NCBI RefSeq assembly: GCF_000376865.1
Contig: NZ_AQXQ01000011.1
Span: 248,001-312,000 of the forward strand
DNA length: 64,000 nucleotides
Source: Thioalkalivibrio sp. ALJ7
GTDB lineage: Bacteria; Pseudomonadota; Gammaproteobacteria; Ectothiorhodospirales; Ectothiorhodospiraceae
Direction of reading: 5' to 3'
Part shown: positions 53,551 to 63,653 of the stretch, in pieces
Layout of the letters: each line of letters opens with the position of its first letter
How positions within the stretch are numbered: position 1 is the stretch's first letter
Notes under the pieces: generated by a model
Seen by the model: only the letters and a program-made list of their open reading frames with translations
What the model was told of the DNA's origin: nothing
The model's database searches: none
Made by a program: the position numbers and the translations under genes

Positions 53551-54030
53551 TTATTCGAGCGTATCCGTCTGGCGGCAGTCGGCGCACTGGCCGTGTAGTT
53601 CTACCATGCGCGAGTCGATCTCAAAGCCTTTTGCCTGCGCCTCTTTCTCCAGTGCCCGGCTGGCGGGTTCCGGGGTGTGAAACTCGGCAATCTGGCCACA
53701 ACCGTCGCAGATCATCAGCGCGGATTCGTGGCGCTCGCCTGGGTGCGAGCAGGCGACAAAGCCGTTCAGGCTCTCGATGCGGTGGATCAGCCCCTGCTCG
53801 AGCAGGAAGGCCAGGGTGCGGTACACCGTTGGTGGCTTGATGGAGTGGTCGTCCGAGGACAGCGCGTTGATCAGGTCGTAGGCCTTGATCACGCCCTCAG
53901 TGCGCAGGATCTGCTCGAGGATGCGTTTGCGCTGTTCGGTCAGACGCGCACCCTGGCGGGCACAGACGTGCTCGGCATCCGCCAGGGCTTGTTCGATGTC
54001 CGGCGTGTTGGTCTCGGCGGCAAAAGTCAT
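53551..54030 (-). CDS. zur: zinc uptake regulator Zur (Fur family)
   Basis: 159 residues. N-terminal winged helix (LTEQRKRILEQILRTEG, KPPTVYRTLAFL) and C-terminal dimerisation domain with two Cys pairs (CDGCG near 108 and CADC near 149) and the His cluster HPGERHE. Represses zinc-uptake genes when zinc-bound. Identity as Zur rather than Fur is supported by the znu genes and Zur boxes at 43.5 and 52.9 kb. Confidence 0.9.
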   Translation of the reverse strand: MTFAAETNTPDIEQALADAEHVCARQGARLTEQRKRILEQILRTEGVIKAYDLINALSSDDHSIKPPTVYRTLAFLLEQGLIHRIESLNGFVACSHPGERHESALMICDGCGQIAEFHTPEPASRALEKEAQAKGFEIDSRMVELHGQCADCRQTDTLE

Positions 54031-54121
54031 GCGCCTAGGATAGCCCAAACCGCTCCGCAGTCCGTAACGCCCCTTCCCTTCGCGGCCATGCTCAAGCGGG
54101 GGTGGAGGCCGTTGCGGGCGC

Positions 54122-55117
54122 TTAAGGCTCGTCGCGCTGGGTGTTCTCGGGGCGAGCGAAGACCTCGGCGGCCCAGCGGGCGCGCTCCGCAGGCGTCTCG
54201 GTCTCGCGGGCCACCATGTGCGCCTCCACCGCAGTGATGCGGTGGTCGAGGCCCTCGCCGTTGGCGATCTGGATGGCGAGCCCCGGGCGTGCATTCAGTT
54301 CGAGGATTAGCGGTCCGCGGTCGGCGTCGATGACCACATCGACCCCCAGGTAACCCATTCGACTGAGTTCGTAGCAGCCCGCCGCCAGCTCCATCAACTG
54401 TTCCCAGCCGGGGATCTGCAGGCCGACGATGCTTTGTTCGCTATCGGGATGTTCGCGACAGGGCTTGTTGTAGCGTACCCCGCCGATGGTGCGGCCGGAA
54501 CCCAGGTCGATACCGGTCCCGACCGCGCCCTGGTGCAGGTTGGCCTTGCCGTCAGAGTCCTGTGTCGGAAGGCGCATCATCGCCATCACCGGGTAGCCGC
54601 GGTAGACCACCGTGCGGATATCCGGCACGCCGCGGTAGGAGACCGAATCGAAAATTGACGAAAAGCGCACTCGCTGTTCGATCATGGCGACATCCGGTCG
54701 GCCGCCCAGGCTGTACATGCCGGACAGGATGTTCGACATGTGGTCGTCCAGCTCGCTTAATTCCATGGCGCGGCCGCCTGCGCGGCGGGGGCGATCCCCG
54801 CGCCAGCCTTCGATGACCAGGATCCCGTCGCCGGCCGCCCCGTGCGCGGGCTTGATGACGAAACCGTCTGTATAGGTTGGAAGCTGTGTCCGTACATCGC
54901 GGATCTGGCGGTGGGTGCGCACGACACCATGGAGCTCGGGTACCGCCAGGCCGGCGTCTAGCGCCAGCTGTTTGGTCTGCAGCTTGTCGTCCACCCGCGG
55001 GTAGAAGCGCCGCGCGTTCCACGCGGCGATGTAGCGGGCATTGCGGGCGTTCATCCCGACGATGCCCTGCTCCTTCAAGAGGCGCGGACGTACAAAGCGT
55101 GGCAGCCAGGCGGGCAT
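54122..55117 (-). CDS. alpha-L-glutamate ligase-like ATP-grasp protein (RimK-related)
   Basis: 331 residues. ATP-grasp core with FVIKPAHGAAGDGI near residue 87 (phosphate loop) and LILELNARPGLAIQIANGEGL near 270 (Mg2+ and carboxylate motif). Belongs to the RimK-related ligase family that accompanies a 7-TM transglutaminase-like protein and a retropepsin-like protease; the three genes are in that order here. The start overlaps the upstream gene's stop as TAATG. The substrate is unknown. Confidence 0.9.
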   Translation of the reverse strand: MPAWLPRFVRPRLLKEQGIVGMNARNARYIAAWNARRFYPRVDDKLQTKQLALDAGLAVPELHGVVRTHRQIRDVRTQLPTYTDGFVIKPAHGAAGDGILVIEGWRGDRPRRAGGRAMELSELDDHMSNILSGMYSLGGRPDVAMIEQRVRFSSIFDSVSYRGVPDIRTVVYRGYPVMAMMRLPTQDSDGKANLHQGAVGTGIDLGSGRTIGGVRYNKPCREHPDSEQSIVGLQIPGWEQLMELAAGCYELSRMGYLGVDVVIDADRGPLILELNARPGLAIQIANGEGLDHRITAVEAHMVARETETPAERARWAAEVFARPENTQRDEP

Positions 55118-56652
55118 TAGTCGGTCCTCCGCATGGCGTCCTGAATGCGGCCAAAGCGGAACAGCTCGGTCAGGCGATAGCCGGTGTAGCGGCCCAGCAG
55201 CAGGGTGATCGCCAGCAGCACCAGCAACAGTTCCGGGAACACGAACAGCAGGTGTTCCAGCTGGCGATTGGCCATCAACCCGTAGGCGGCTGCCGCGACC
55301 ACCAGGCTGCCCACGCCCTGGGTGATCGCGTCCGCCGGGCCGTGTTCCTCCCAGACCACGGACATGCGCTCGATCGTCATGGCGAGGATGACCATTGGGA
55401 ACAGCGATAGGGCCAGGGCCCGCTCGAAGCCGAGATGGTGCGACAGTACGCTGATTGCGAGCATCAGCATGATCACCACGCTGACGACGGCGGCGAGACG
55501 CGGTACCAGCAGCAATCGTAGATGCTCAAGGTAGAAGCGCACCACGAGGCCAAGAGAGACGATCAGGGTGAACAGGATGATGCCCGTCAGAAGCTGAGTC
55601 TCACGGAATGACAGTGCGATCAGCACCGGCATGAAGGTGCCGAAGGTCTGGATGCCGATCACGTTGCGCAGGAACACGATGATCATGGCGCCCAGGGGTA
55701 CCATCAGCAGCACCCGATAGGTGTTCTGAGTGCCCAGCGGTAGATCCAGGGTGGAGAAGTCCAGAATGCGGGTGTCGAGGGTTTCTCCAAAGCGCTGGAT
55801 GGTGGCTAGCGCATCCTGCACCCCGCGCGAGACAGCGAATCGGACCTCGGCATTCTCGCCATTGCTGACCTCCAGGAGCGGGGCGCTGCCGTGCGACCAG
55901 ACCACCACGTCGTCGGGGTATTCGACGGTCCCGGTTTCCGGATCGATCGGCACCCAGCGTCGGGTGTTGTGTACTTCCAGCCAGGTCTGTGGCTCGACGT
56001 CGCGGCGTCCATCGACCAGTCGCAGGGCCGTCACTTGGCGCGCGGGTATGCGGGCGGTCGCGAGCAGTTCGATCAGGGTTTCGGTCCGCCGGGTGCGATT
56101 GTCGTCGCTCTCGATGAAGACCGCTGCATTTGAGGCAGGGGGAGCGTTGGCAAGGTCATTGACCAGGACTGAGGCAAAACTCTGGATGTTGGAGGAGCGT
56201 TCCCGGACGTCGTCGATCAACGCCTCCGCCGCCGAGTGGAAGGGTTCGGTCCATTCCGGCGCCGCCACTGGTCCGGGATATTCGGCCTCGGATCGGTCGT
56301 CGCCGTCACGGTATAGCGTCGCTCGATAATAGAGCACCTGTTCGCCGCGCGGCTGCCGCGTGGTCCATTGGGCCACGCGGTCGTCCGCCTGACTGAGGGT
56401 GTTGAGCCCGTAGCCCCGCGAGACATAACCCTCGTCCAGTATCGAGAAGTTGGGGAGGCGGTTGGGGATGCGTAATTCCACGGTTGTCGCACCACCGGTC
56501 GGCTGGTAGCGCACGCGGGCCTCCACCAGCCAGGTCTCGGCGGTGGCGTCCGGTTGCAGAGGCATCCCCAGCGCACTCACCTTGTAAGCGAAGACGCCGA
56601 GCCCGATCGCGCTTAAGAGAACGATCAGGATCGGTAGGTGAAAGCGCTTCAC
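55117..56652 (-). CDS. inactive transglutaminase-like protein with 7 membrane helices
   Basis: 511 residues. One N-terminal membrane anchor (about 5-25), a periplasmic transglutaminase-like domain (about 40-290; the catalytic Cys-His-Asp set is not evident) and about seven helices (about 300-500). It is coupled to both neighbours (TAATG downstream, ATGA upstream). Homologous three-gene sets in Pseudomonas (Rlo) are linked to osmotolerance. Confidence 0.88.
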   Translation of the reverse strand: MKRFHLPILIVLLSAIGLGVFAYKVSALGMPLQPDATAETWLVEARVRYQPTGGATTVELRIPNRLPNFSILDEGYVSRGYGLNTLSQADDRVAQWTTRQPRGEQVLYYRATLYRDGDDRSEAEYPGPVAAPEWTEPFHSAAEALIDDVRERSSNIQSFASVLVNDLANAPPASNAAVFIESDDNRTRRTETLIELLATARIPARQVTALRLVDGRRDVEPQTWLEVHNTRRWVPIDPETGTVEYPDDVVVWSHGSAPLLEVSNGENAEVRFAVSRGVQDALATIQRFGETLDTRILDFSTLDLPLGTQNTYRVLLMVPLGAMIIVFLRNVIGIQTFGTFMPVLIALSFRETQLLTGIILFTLIVSLGLVVRFYLEHLRLLLVPRLAAVVSVVIMLMLAISVLSHHLGFERALALSLFPMVILAMTIERMSVVWEEHGPADAITQGVGSLVVAAAAYGLMANRQLEHLLFVFPELLLVLLAITLLLGRYTGYRLTELFRFGRIQDAMRRTD

Positions 56653-57197
56653 TGATCATCCGCCGAGCAATCCGGCGCTTGTAGATGTTCGGCACCGGAA
56701 TCGACCAGGATGTGCCCGGCCATGTGGCTGCGTCCGATCAGCGCCTGGTAGGTCAGGGCGGTGCGGTCGATCAGGCTGGTATCGGCGGTCAGGAGCTGGT
56801 TGCCGATGCAGAACTCCATGCGCACCACCGGCCGCTCCTGCGACTCGCCGCTATGGCGACGAATGCGCACGGTGCGCTCGATTGGGCGCTCCAGGGTGAT
56901 GCGGGCCTCTTCGTCCTCCGGGTCGACGACCTCGAAGCGGATCCAGTCTTCGCCGTCCTTCTCGAAGCGTTCCTTGTTCAGAGCATTCAGCGATGACGAG
57001 GTGGCGCCGGTGTCCATGCGCGCCTCCAGAACGATGTCTTCCTCCATGATGTGCACGTTCTCCACCGCGCCCAGAATGGCCATGGAGGGAACCGAGTCGT
57101 TCGCCCCGGCGGATTGCGTCAGACAGGCCAATCCGAGCAGCATGGTCAGCGGGATGGATTGGGTTAAGCTGAAACGACGGGCGGCTGGTGCAGTCAC
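56649..57197 (-). CDS. retropepsin-like aspartic protease (RimK-associated, PF05618)
   Basis: 182 residues, exported. Signal peptide (SLTQSIPLTMLLGLACLTQSAGA) then a retropepsin fold with the catalytic DTGATSSSLNA near residue 62. The chosen start is GTG at 57197 because AGGAG lies just upstream (MTAPAARRFSL); earlier in-frame codons have no ribosome site. The family was formerly annotated as ATP-dependent zinc protease. First gene of the cassette with the transglutaminase-like and ATP-grasp genes. Confidence 0.87.
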   Translation of the reverse strand: MTAPAARRFSLTQSIPLTMLLGLACLTQSAGANDSVPSMAILGAVENVHIMEEDIVLEARMDTGATSSSLNALNKERFEKDGEDWIRFEVVDPEDEEARITLERPIERTVRIRRHSGESQERPVVRMEFCIGNQLLTADTSLIDRTALTYQALIGRSHMAGHILVDSGAEHLQAPDCSADDQ

Positions 57198-57293
57198 GCA
57201 GTCTCCTGAAGAATTGCAAAACGTCAAAGTGTAGCTGATCACAGTCTTTGCCCCGTGTTAAGGGGGTCACAAAGGCCACGTTTGGGAGCCTTC

Positions 57294-59666
57294 ATGAACT
57301 GGGTAGTCGATCTCGCCGATCTGACCATGAACGATGTCGCCCGGGTGGGTGGCAAGAACGCCTCCCTGGGCGAGCTGCTGGGTCAGCTGGGTGCCGCCGG
57401 GGTGCGCGTGCCAGGCGGCTTTGCCACGACCGCGGATGCCTATCGCGCCTTGCTAGCCAAGGACGGACTGGATGCACAGATCAAGGCCCGTCTGGCCGAT
57501 CTCGACATTGATGATATCGAGGCCCTGCGCGCGGCGGGCCGCGAGGTGCGCGAATGGATCGAACAGGCCGAGTTGCCTCCCGAGCTGGAGCAGGCGGTGC
57601 GCGAGCATTACGCGCAACTGGGGGATGATGTGCCGGTGGCCGTGCGCTCCTCTGCGACGGCCGAGGATCTGCCCGAGGCCTCGTTCGCTGGCCAGCAGGA
57701 GACCTTCCTCAATGTACGTGGTGCCGACGCACTGATCCAGCGCCTGCGCGAGTGCTTCGCCAGCCTCTACAACGATCGTGCCATCGCCTATCGCGTACAC
57801 AACGGCTTTGCCCACGACGAGGTCGCACTGTCGGCGGGCATCCAGCGCATGGTGCGCTCCGATGTCGGCGCCAGTGGTGTGATCTTCACGCTGGATACCG
57901 AGAGCGGGTTTCGCGATGCGGTGTTCATTACCGGGGCCTGGGGCCTGGGCGAGACGGTGGTGCAGGGCGCGGTGAACCCCGACGAGTATCAGGTCTACAA
58001 GCCGGCGCTGGCGGCCGGAAAGCGCGCCATTATCGGGCGCGCGCTAGGTGGCAAGGCCGTGCGTATGGTGCTTACCGAGGAGGGGACGCGGACCGAGGAC
58101 ACCCCCGAAGATCTGCGCCACCGCTTCTGTTTGTCGGATGCCGATGCCGAGCAGCTGGGCCGTTATGCCGTGGCCATCGAGCAGCACTACGGCCGACCCA
58201 TGGACATCGAGTGGGCGCAGGACGGCGAGACCGGCGAGCTGTTTATCGTACAGGCCCGCCCCGAGACGGTGGAGAGCCGGGTGGAACTGGGTGCGGGCGA
58301 GCGCTATGAGCTGGCCGCGCATGAGACCGCGCCGATGGTCACGGGGCGCGCGATCGGCTCGCGTATTGGCGCCGGAATCGTGCGGGTGCTGGATTCACCG
58401 GACGCGATGCACACCATGGAAGAGGGCGACATCCTGGTTGCGGATATGACCGATCCCGACTGGGAGCCGGTGATGAAGCGCTCCGCCGCGATCGTGACCA
58501 ATCGGGGCGGGCGTACCTGTCATGCGGCGATCATCGCCCGCGAGATGGGTATCCCCGCGGTGGTGGGCTGTGGCGATGCGACCGAGGTGCTCTCCGACGG
58601 CATGGAGGCGACCGTCTCCTGCGCGGAGGGCGATGACGGGCACGTCTACCCCGGCAAGCTGGAGTACACGATCAAAAAGACCGATATCGGTGAATTGCCC
58701 GATCTGCCGGTCAAGCTGATGCTGAACGTCGCCAACCCGGGGCGGGCCTACGCCTTCTCGCAGTTGCCGCATGCCGGGATCGGGCTGGCGCGGCTGGAGT
58801 TCATCATCAACGGCACCATCGGCGTGCACCCGCTGGCGCTGCTCGACTATGCCGAGGACCCGAACCGCCTCGACCCGGAGGTGCAGGAGCAGGTCGCCGA
58901 GCGCCTGCGCGGGTTCGATGAGGGCCCGCGCGAGTTCTTCGTGCGCAAGCTGTCCGAGGGCATCGCCACGCTGGCGGCGGCCTTCGCGCCGGAGCCGGTG
59001 ATCGTGCGCCTGTCCGACTTCAAGTCCAATGAATATGCCCACCTGATCGGCGGCGCTGGCTACGAGCCGCAGGAAGAGAACCCGATGCTGGGCTTTCGCG
59101 GCGCCTCGCGCTATCGCTCGGAGACCTTCCGTCCGGCGTTCGCGATGGAATGCGAAGCCCTGAGCCGGGTACGTGACGCTATGGGGCTGGAAAACGTCCA
59201 GATCATGGTCCCCTTTGTGCGCACACTCTCTGAAGCCGAGGATGTAATCCGGGTGCTGGGCGAGGAAGGGCTGCGTCGTGGCGAGAACGGGCTCAAGGTC
59301 GTGATGATGTGCGAGATCCCGTCCAACGCCCTGTTGGCGCCGCGCTTCCTGGAGCATTTCGACGGTTTCTCCATCGGCTCCAACGACCTGACTCAGCTGA
59401 CGCTCGGGGTCGATCGCGACTCCGGGCTGGTGGCGGACTCCTTCGACGAGCGCAACGATGCAGTGAAGGCGCTGTTGAGCATGGCAATCCGCGCCGCGCG
59501 CAGGGCCGACAAGTATGTCGGGATCTGCGGCCAGGCCCCGTCCGACTATCCGGAGCTGGCGGTCTGGCTGATGAACGAGGGCATCGACTCGCTGTCGCTG
59601 AACCCCGATTCGTTACTGTCCACCTGGGAGCAACTGGACAAGGTGGGGAAGGTGGGTGATGCCTGA
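57294..59666 (+). CDS. ppsA: phosphoenolpyruvate synthase
   Basis: Pyruvate + ATP to PEP + AMP + Pi, for gluconeogenesis. 790 residues (E. coli 792). N-terminal nucleotide-binding domain ([10 protein letters not shown] near 15, [17 protein letters not shown] near 120), the swivelling domain with phospho-His in [13 protein letters not shown] near 408, and a C-terminal PEP-binding barrel ([16 protein letters not shown] near 700, CGQAPSD). The ATG at 57294 follows GGGAGCC. Overlaps ppsR by 8 bases. Confidence 0.97.
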   Translation: MNWVVDLADLTMNDVARVGGKNASLGELLGQLGAAGVRVPGGFATTADAYRALLAKDGLDAQIKARLADLDIDDIEALRAAGREVREWIEQAELPPELEQAVREHYAQLGDDVPVAVRSSATAEDLPEASFAGQQETFLNVRGADALIQRLRECFASLYNDRAIAYRVHNGFAHDEVALSAGIQRMVRSDVGASGVIFTLDTESGFRDAVFITGAWGLGETVVQGAVNPDEYQVYKPALAAGKRAIIGRALGGKAVRMVLTEEGTRTEDTPEDLRHRFCLSDADAEQLGRYAVAIEQHYGRPMDIEWAQDGETGELFIVQARPETVESRVELGAGERYELAAHETAPMVTGRAIGSRIGAGIVRVLDSPDAMHTMEEGDILVADMTDPDWEPVMKRSAAIVTNRGGRTCHAAIIAREMGIPAVVGCGDATEVLSDGMEATVSCAEGDDGHVYPGKLEYTIKKTDIGELPDLPVKLMLNVANPGRAYAFSQLPHAGIGLARLEFIINGTIGVHPLALLDYAEDPNRLDPEVQEQVAERLRGFDEGPREFFVRKLSEGIATLAAAFAPEPVIVRLSDFKSNEYAHLIGGAGYEPQEENPMLGFRGASRYRSETFRPAFAMECEALSRVRDAMGLENVQIMVPFVRTLSEAEDVIRVLGEEGLRRGENGLKVVMMCEIPSNALLAPRFLEHFDGFSIGSNDLTQLTLGVDRDSGLVADSFDERNDAVKALLSMAIRAARRADKYVGICGQAPSDYPELAVWLMNEGIDSLSLNPDSLLSTWEQLDKVGKVGDA

Positions 59667-60480
59667 AGCCCCCGTTCAGTGCCCGCAGGTGTACCTAGTC
59701 TCGGACGGGACCGGGATTACCGCCGAGACCCTGGCGCGGTCGCTGTTTACCCAGTTCCCGGATGTCGACCCGGCCTGGCACCGCCTGCCCTTCGTGCAGA
59801 CACCCGGCCGCCTGGCCAGCGTCTTTGCCCGCGCTCAAGACGGGCCACAGCCGGCCCTGGTGGTGGCGACGCTGGCGAATGCCGACCTGCGTGCCGACCT
59901 GCGCCAGTCTCCGGTCCCGGTGATTGATGTCTTCGGCGAGCAGGTCGAGCGGCTGGAAGGTCTGCTGGGGGTGCCGTCGCAGTCCGTATCCGGGCGAGCC
60001 CACGGCATGGGCGATATCAGCCGTTACGACCGCCGCATCGAGGCATTGAACTACACCCTGGCACACGACGATGGCCTGGCGGTGCAGGACCTCTCGGTGG
60101 CCGATGTGGTCCTGCTGGGTGCCTCGCGCTCCGGCAAGACACCGACCAGTCTCTATCTGGCGATGAACTACGGGCTGTTCGCGGCCAACTACCCGCTGGT
60201 CCCGGAGGACCTGAACCAGGGCGATATCCCGCACATGCCCGAGGGCCTGCGGGGTCTGGGCGGGCGACTGGTCGGGCTGACGATCACCCCGCAACGATTG
60301 GCGCAGATCCGCGAGGGCCGCCGCCCGGACAGCCGCTATGCCAGCCTGGCGCAATGCCGGGCCGAATGCGCGGCCATCCAGGAATTCCTCGATAGTTGGA
60401 CGATTCCGCATCTGGATGTTACCGAGCTGTCCATCGAGGAGATCGCGACGCGGGTGCGTGACTGCCTGGGCAAGTCCTGA
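59659..60480 (+). CDS. ppsR: PEP synthase regulatory protein PpsR (DUF299)
   Basis: Bifunctional kinase/phosphorylase that inactivates PpsA by ADP-dependent phosphorylation and restores it by Pi-dependent phosphorolysis. 273 residues. P-loop [15 protein letters not shown] near residue 152; N-terminal [18 protein letters not shown] is characteristic. It overlaps ppsA by 8 bases (coupled). The ATG at 59659 is used; the frame also has a GTG 3 bases before. Confidence 0.95.
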   Translation: MPEAPVQCPQVYLVSDGTGITAETLARSLFTQFPDVDPAWHRLPFVQTPGRLASVFARAQDGPQPALVVATLANADLRADLRQSPVPVIDVFGEQVERLEGLLGVPSQSVSGRAHGMGDISRYDRRIEALNYTLAHDDGLAVQDLSVADVVLLGASRSGKTPTSLYLAMNYGLFAANYPLVPEDLNQGDIPHMPEGLRGLGGRLVGLTITPQRLAQIREGRRPDSRYASLAQCRAECAAIQEFLDSWTIPHLDVTELSIEEIATRVRDCLGKS

Positions 60481-60599
60481 GGTTGACGGGGCAACTGCTG
60501 CAGTGGGCCCCTGCTTGGCTGGATACCGTGTAATCTCGCTTGGCATCCCGCCGGGCTTGCCGGAGAATGGGCGCGGTTGACCTGTCGCAAGGAGCCCGC

Positions 60600-61160
60600 A
60601 TGGCCGCCGCCGGAACCGGACAAGAGATCGCCATTTTTCTCGTAAGTGTTGTCTTCGGGATCTACATCATCCTGTTGATCCTGAGGACGATTTTCGGCCT
60701 GGTAAGGGCCGATTACTACAACCCGATCTCGCAGACCATCGTCATGCTGACCGACCCGCCGCTGCGGGTGCTGCGACCGGTGATCCCGTCGCTGGGTCGT
60801 TTCGATCTGGCCGCCATCGTATTGATGGTGCTGCTCAAGTTCATCGAGGTGTGGCTACGGGTGATCATCCTCGGCGTGGACGTCGGGATCGGGATCATCC
60901 TGGCCGCCGCGATCCGCGAATTGCTGACCACGGTGATCTGGGTCTTCATCATTGCCCTGATTGTCGAGGTGGTAATGAGCTGGATTCAGGCTGGGGGTGG
61001 TGCTGCCAACAATCCCATCATGCGTCTGGCGGGCGCGGTGAACCGGCCCATCCTCGGTCCGCTGCGGCGTGCTCTGCCAAATACCGGTGCAATTGATTTT
61101 TCGCCGATGATCGCGTTGGTTGGGCTCTATATCTTGCTGATTGTCGTCCGATCTTTCTGA
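60600..61160 (+). CDS. YggT-family integral membrane protein
   Basis: 186 residues, two YggT repeats each with a pair of membrane helices (YIILLILRTIFGLV, LLILIVVRSF-like C-terminal helix). Conserved NPISQTIVMLTDPPLRVLRP and NNPIMRLAGAVNRPILGPLR follow the family repeat. Small, poorly characterised inner-membrane family linked to osmotic stress and turgor in some bacteria. AAGGAG precedes the ATG. Upstream 60481-60599 shows nothing notable. Confidence 0.93.
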   Translation: MAAAGTGQEIAIFLVSVVFGIYIILLILRTIFGLVRADYYNPISQTIVMLTDPPLRVLRPVIPSLGRFDLAAIVLMVLLKFIEVWLRVIILGVDVGIGIILAAAIRELLTTVIWVFIIALIVEVVMSWIQAGGGAANNPIMRLAGAVNRPILGPLRRALPNTGAIDFSPMIALVGLYILLIVVRSF

Positions 61161-61299
61161 TCTGGATCAAGGTGCTTGCCGATCATCCGCTGCGCACCCC
61201 GTTTCATTGCAGGCAAAACGGGCTAGACTCGAAGACAGGGGCTCTGGCGGCAATACCGCCGCGGGGTCTCGGTTGTCCAACAAGGCAAAGGAGTCATCC

Positions 61300-61752
61300 A
61301 TGGCAAGAGTGCATCGGGTCATTACCGGCTTTCTCGTCGCTTTGGCGGCGGTTGCTCTCGGCACCTCGATCGCATCCGCCAACGAGGCGGAGTTTGACAA
61401 TTACGTCGTCCACTACAACGTGATCAACACGACGTTCCTGTCCCCGGAAGTGGCGCGCGCTTATGACGTTCGCCGTAGTTCCAACCGGGCCATGATCAAT
61501 ATCAGCGTGATGGAGCGTGGCGATAATGGCCTGGAGGCGGTGTCGGCCGATGTGACGGGGTCCGCCACCAATATGAACGATCAGATGCGCAGCCTGCGTT
61601 TCCGCGAGATCCAGGACGGCGACGCCATCTACTTCCTCTCCGAGGTTACGGTGCGTAGCGGCGAGACGCTCGACTTCGCGATCGACATCACCCCGGCGGG
61701 CAGCGAGCGGGAACTGCCGATTCGTTTCTCGCGCGATTTCTTCGCGGACTAG
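61300..61752 (+). CDS. DUF4426 exported protein
   Basis: 150 residues. Signal peptide (1-28, ITGFLVALAAVALGTSIASA) then a domain with YVVHYNVINTTFLSPEVARAY and YFLSEVTVRSGETLDFAIDI, matching DUF4426. Unknown function; commonly found downstream of yggT in gammaproteobacteria, as here. AAAGGAG precedes the ATG. Confidence 0.88.
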   Translation: MARVHRVITGFLVALAAVALGTSIASANEAEFDNYVVHYNVINTTFLSPEVARAYDVRRSSNRAMINISVMERGDNGLEAVSADVTGSATNMNDQMRSLRFREIQDGDAIYFLSEVTVRSGETLDFAIDITPAGSERELPIRFSRDFFAD

Positions 61753-61790
61753 GAAACACCGATCTAATCGCCGCAACAGCATGCCCTACC

Positions 61791-61821
61791 GACGCCCCGG
61801 TCGCAGACCGGTCGGGGCGTC
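61791..61821. terminator. hairpin between convergent DUF4426 and TauE-like genes
   Basis: GACGCCCCG (61791-61799) pairs with CGGGGCGTC (61813-61821). A second inner pairing GGTC/GACC is possible. It lies at the 3' ends of both convergent genes, but no long T-run is visible in either direction. Confidence 0.5.
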
Positions 61822-62482
61822 ACATCACCAGGTTCAGCAGCATCCAGACCCCGTACAGCGCGACCGCGCCACCGGCAAGGCGGCGCACCCAGGGGCGCCG
61901 CACGAAGGCCGCCAGACGCGCGGCGAATACCCCCATCAAGAGCAGATTGGGCAGCGTTCCCAGGGCAAAGGCGCCCATCAGGGCTGCCCCTTCCAGTGCC
62001 CCGCCGGCACTGAGTGACCAGGCCAGCACGCTGTACACCAGCCCACAGGGCAGCCAGCCCCACAGCCCGCCGACTAGCAGGGCCTGACCGGGGTGTTGTA
62101 CAGGCAGGAAGCGCCGACCCAGGGGCTCGACCCGTCTCCAGAGCAGCCCGCCGGCCTGCTCCAGCCGCGCCAGGACCGACCACCAGCCCGCCAGGTACAA
62201 CCCCAACAGAATCAGGAAAAGCGCCGCGATGCCTTGCAGGATCGCCTGCCCCGCCGGGAGCCCGCCCAGGAGGGTCGCCCCCAGCCAGCCGGCCAGCGCC
62301 CCGGCGATCACGTAGCTCGTCATGCGCCCAATGTTGTAGGCCAGCAGCAGGTTCAGTCCCGGACCGCGGCGACCGTGGCCCATGGAGATTGCTCCGACGA
62401 TGCCGCCGCACATCCCCAGGCAGTGCACGCCGCCGAGGATGCCGACGGCCAGCGCGGCCAGCAAGGTGCCTGGATCACCCAT
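61820..62482 (-). CDS. TauE/SafE-type membrane protein (UreH/SoxR-like DsbD relative)
   Basis: 220 residues, about six membrane helices. GGVHCLGMCGGIVGA near residue 18 and GWLPCGLVYSVLAWS near 140 carry conserved Cys residues at helix starts, as in the DsbD-like permeases found near cytochrome oxidase genes and linked to copper or thiol handling. No oxidase gene is in the window. The exact role is unknown. Confidence 0.85.
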   Translation of the reverse strand: MGDPGTLLAALAVGILGGVHCLGMCGGIVGAISMGHGRRGPGLNLLLAYNIGRMTSYVIAGALAGWLGATLLGGLPAGQAILQGIAALFLILLGLYLAGWWSVLARLEQAGGLLWRRVEPLGRRFLPVQHPGQALLVGGLWGWLPCGLVYSVLAWSLSAGGALEGAALMGAFALGTLPNLLLMGVFAARLAAFVRRPWVRRLAGGAVALYGVWMLLNLVM

Positions 62483-62497
62483 CAGCGCCCGCCCCGA

Positions 62498-62971
62498 TCA
62501 GTCCGGATCGGCCTCATCGCCCAAGACTTCGTGTTTGGTGCGAATGAAGGTCGCGTGCGGGACGTAGAGCAGGTCTGCGAGGTGACGGATCACGGCTTCC
62601 TGGCGCTTGTGCAGATCATGATTGGCCCAAGCCGCCCGCCACAGGGCGCGCATGATGTCAGCCTTCTGCTCCGCATCGAACGCGTCATTCACCTCGCGCA
62701 CCATCGGATGAATCGAGATGAGTTCATCGCTTTCCTCCTGGGCAATCTCCAACATGGCGTCGGCGGTATCGCTATCCAGGTGGAACAGTTCGATCAGGCT
62801 GGCGCGCACGGATTTCAGTTCCTGCGGGTGGAGCTGAAAGTCCGCGCGGCAGACCTCCATGATCAGGGCGGCCGCGGCGCGCTGCAGGCGATCCTCCGGA
62901 CGGCCTTCGACGGCGTCGCTGCGTTCCGCCCCCAGCAGGCGTTGCCAGTGGCTGCGTAGTTGTTCGATCAA
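62498..62971 (-). CDS. TerB-like protein
   Basis: 157 residues, all-helical. Conserved TerB segments: AAAALIMEVCRADFQLHPQE near residue 30, LIELFHLDSDTADAML, REVNDAFDAEQKADIMRALW. Acidic loops with metal-binding character. Start: TTG at 62971, preceded by GGAGAC; no ATG or GTG in frame gives a better start. The role is unknown; TerB domains occur in stress and phage-defence contexts. Confidence 0.8.
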   Translation of the reverse strand: MIEQLRSHWQRLLGAERSDAVEGRPEDRLQRAAAALIMEVCRADFQLHPQELKSVRASLIELFHLDSDTADAMLEIAQEESDELISIHPMVREVNDAFDAEQKADIMRALWRAAWANHDLHKRQEAVIRHLADLLYVPHATFIRTKHEVLGDEADPD

Positions 62972-63011
62972 GTGGCTGTCTCCGTGGTGCGTTGCTGTGT
63001 ATGGTGCCCGA

Positions 63012-63653
63012 ATGGAAACCGGCCGGTCCGAAACCCGCGATCTGCTTCTGCTCTCCGGTGGCATCGAGAGCAGCGCACTGCTGGCCCAGCGGCATGCCGC
63101 TGGCGACCCTCTGCGGGCCGTCTGGGTGGATTACGGTCAACGCAATGCCGAGCGCGAATGGGCCGCCGTCGAGCACCTGGCCGCGGCCTATGGCTGTACC
63201 CCGATCCCGCTGGACCTGCAGTCGTTGCGCGCGGCGTTTACCCGACGTAACGACTGGGTCGGTCATGTGCCGCTGCCCCAGCGCAATCTGCTGGTTCTGG
63301 CATTGGCCATCAACGTCGCCGAGCATCACGGTGATCGCCGTATCCTGCTGGCGCTGAACCGCGAGGACCAGGGGCATGGACCGGGCTCGCAGGCGGGGTT
63401 CGTGCAGCAGGTGTCGGCATTGGCCGCAACACTGGTGCCCGGCCTGCAGGTGGAGGCCCCCCTGATCGACCAGTCCAAGGCCGAGATTATCGCGGCCACT
63501 GACCCGCTGGGGCTCGATTGGCGCCTCACCTGGAGCTGCCTTCTGGCACAATCGCGCCAATGCGGGCGGTGCCCGCAGTGCCAGGCCCGCCGTGCGGCAT
63601 TCGCGGCCGCCGGCATCCCCGATCCGACTGACTACCGTGAACTGCCCCGATGA
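63012..63653 (+). CDS. queC: 7-cyano-7-deazaguanine synthase QueC
   Basis: Makes preQ0 for queuosine from CDG, ammonia and ATP. 213 residues. PP-loop-like LLLLSGGIESSALLAQ near residue 11 (usual SGGxDS here SGGIES), and near the C-terminus the zinc site SCLLAQSRQCGRCPQCQARR with three Cys spaced as in QueC. It is divergent from the TerB-like gene (40 bp). The downstream small gene overlaps as ATGA. Confidence 0.88.
   Translation: METGRSETRDLLLLSGGIESSALLAQRHAAGDPLRAVWVDYGQRNAEREWAAVEHLAAAYGCTPIPLDLQSLRAAFTRRNDWVGHVPLPQRNLLVLALAINVAEHHGDRRILLALNREDQGHGPGSQAGFVQQVSALAATLVPGLQVEAPLIDQSKAEIIAATDPLGLDWRLTWSCLLAQSRQCGRCPQCQARRAAFAAAGIPDPTDYRELPR

Noticed and set aside
62859-63011. Longer queC start upstream of 63012
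   Set aside because: The upstream frame is antisense to the TerB-like gene and has no conserved residues; the family sequence starts after the ATG at 63012.
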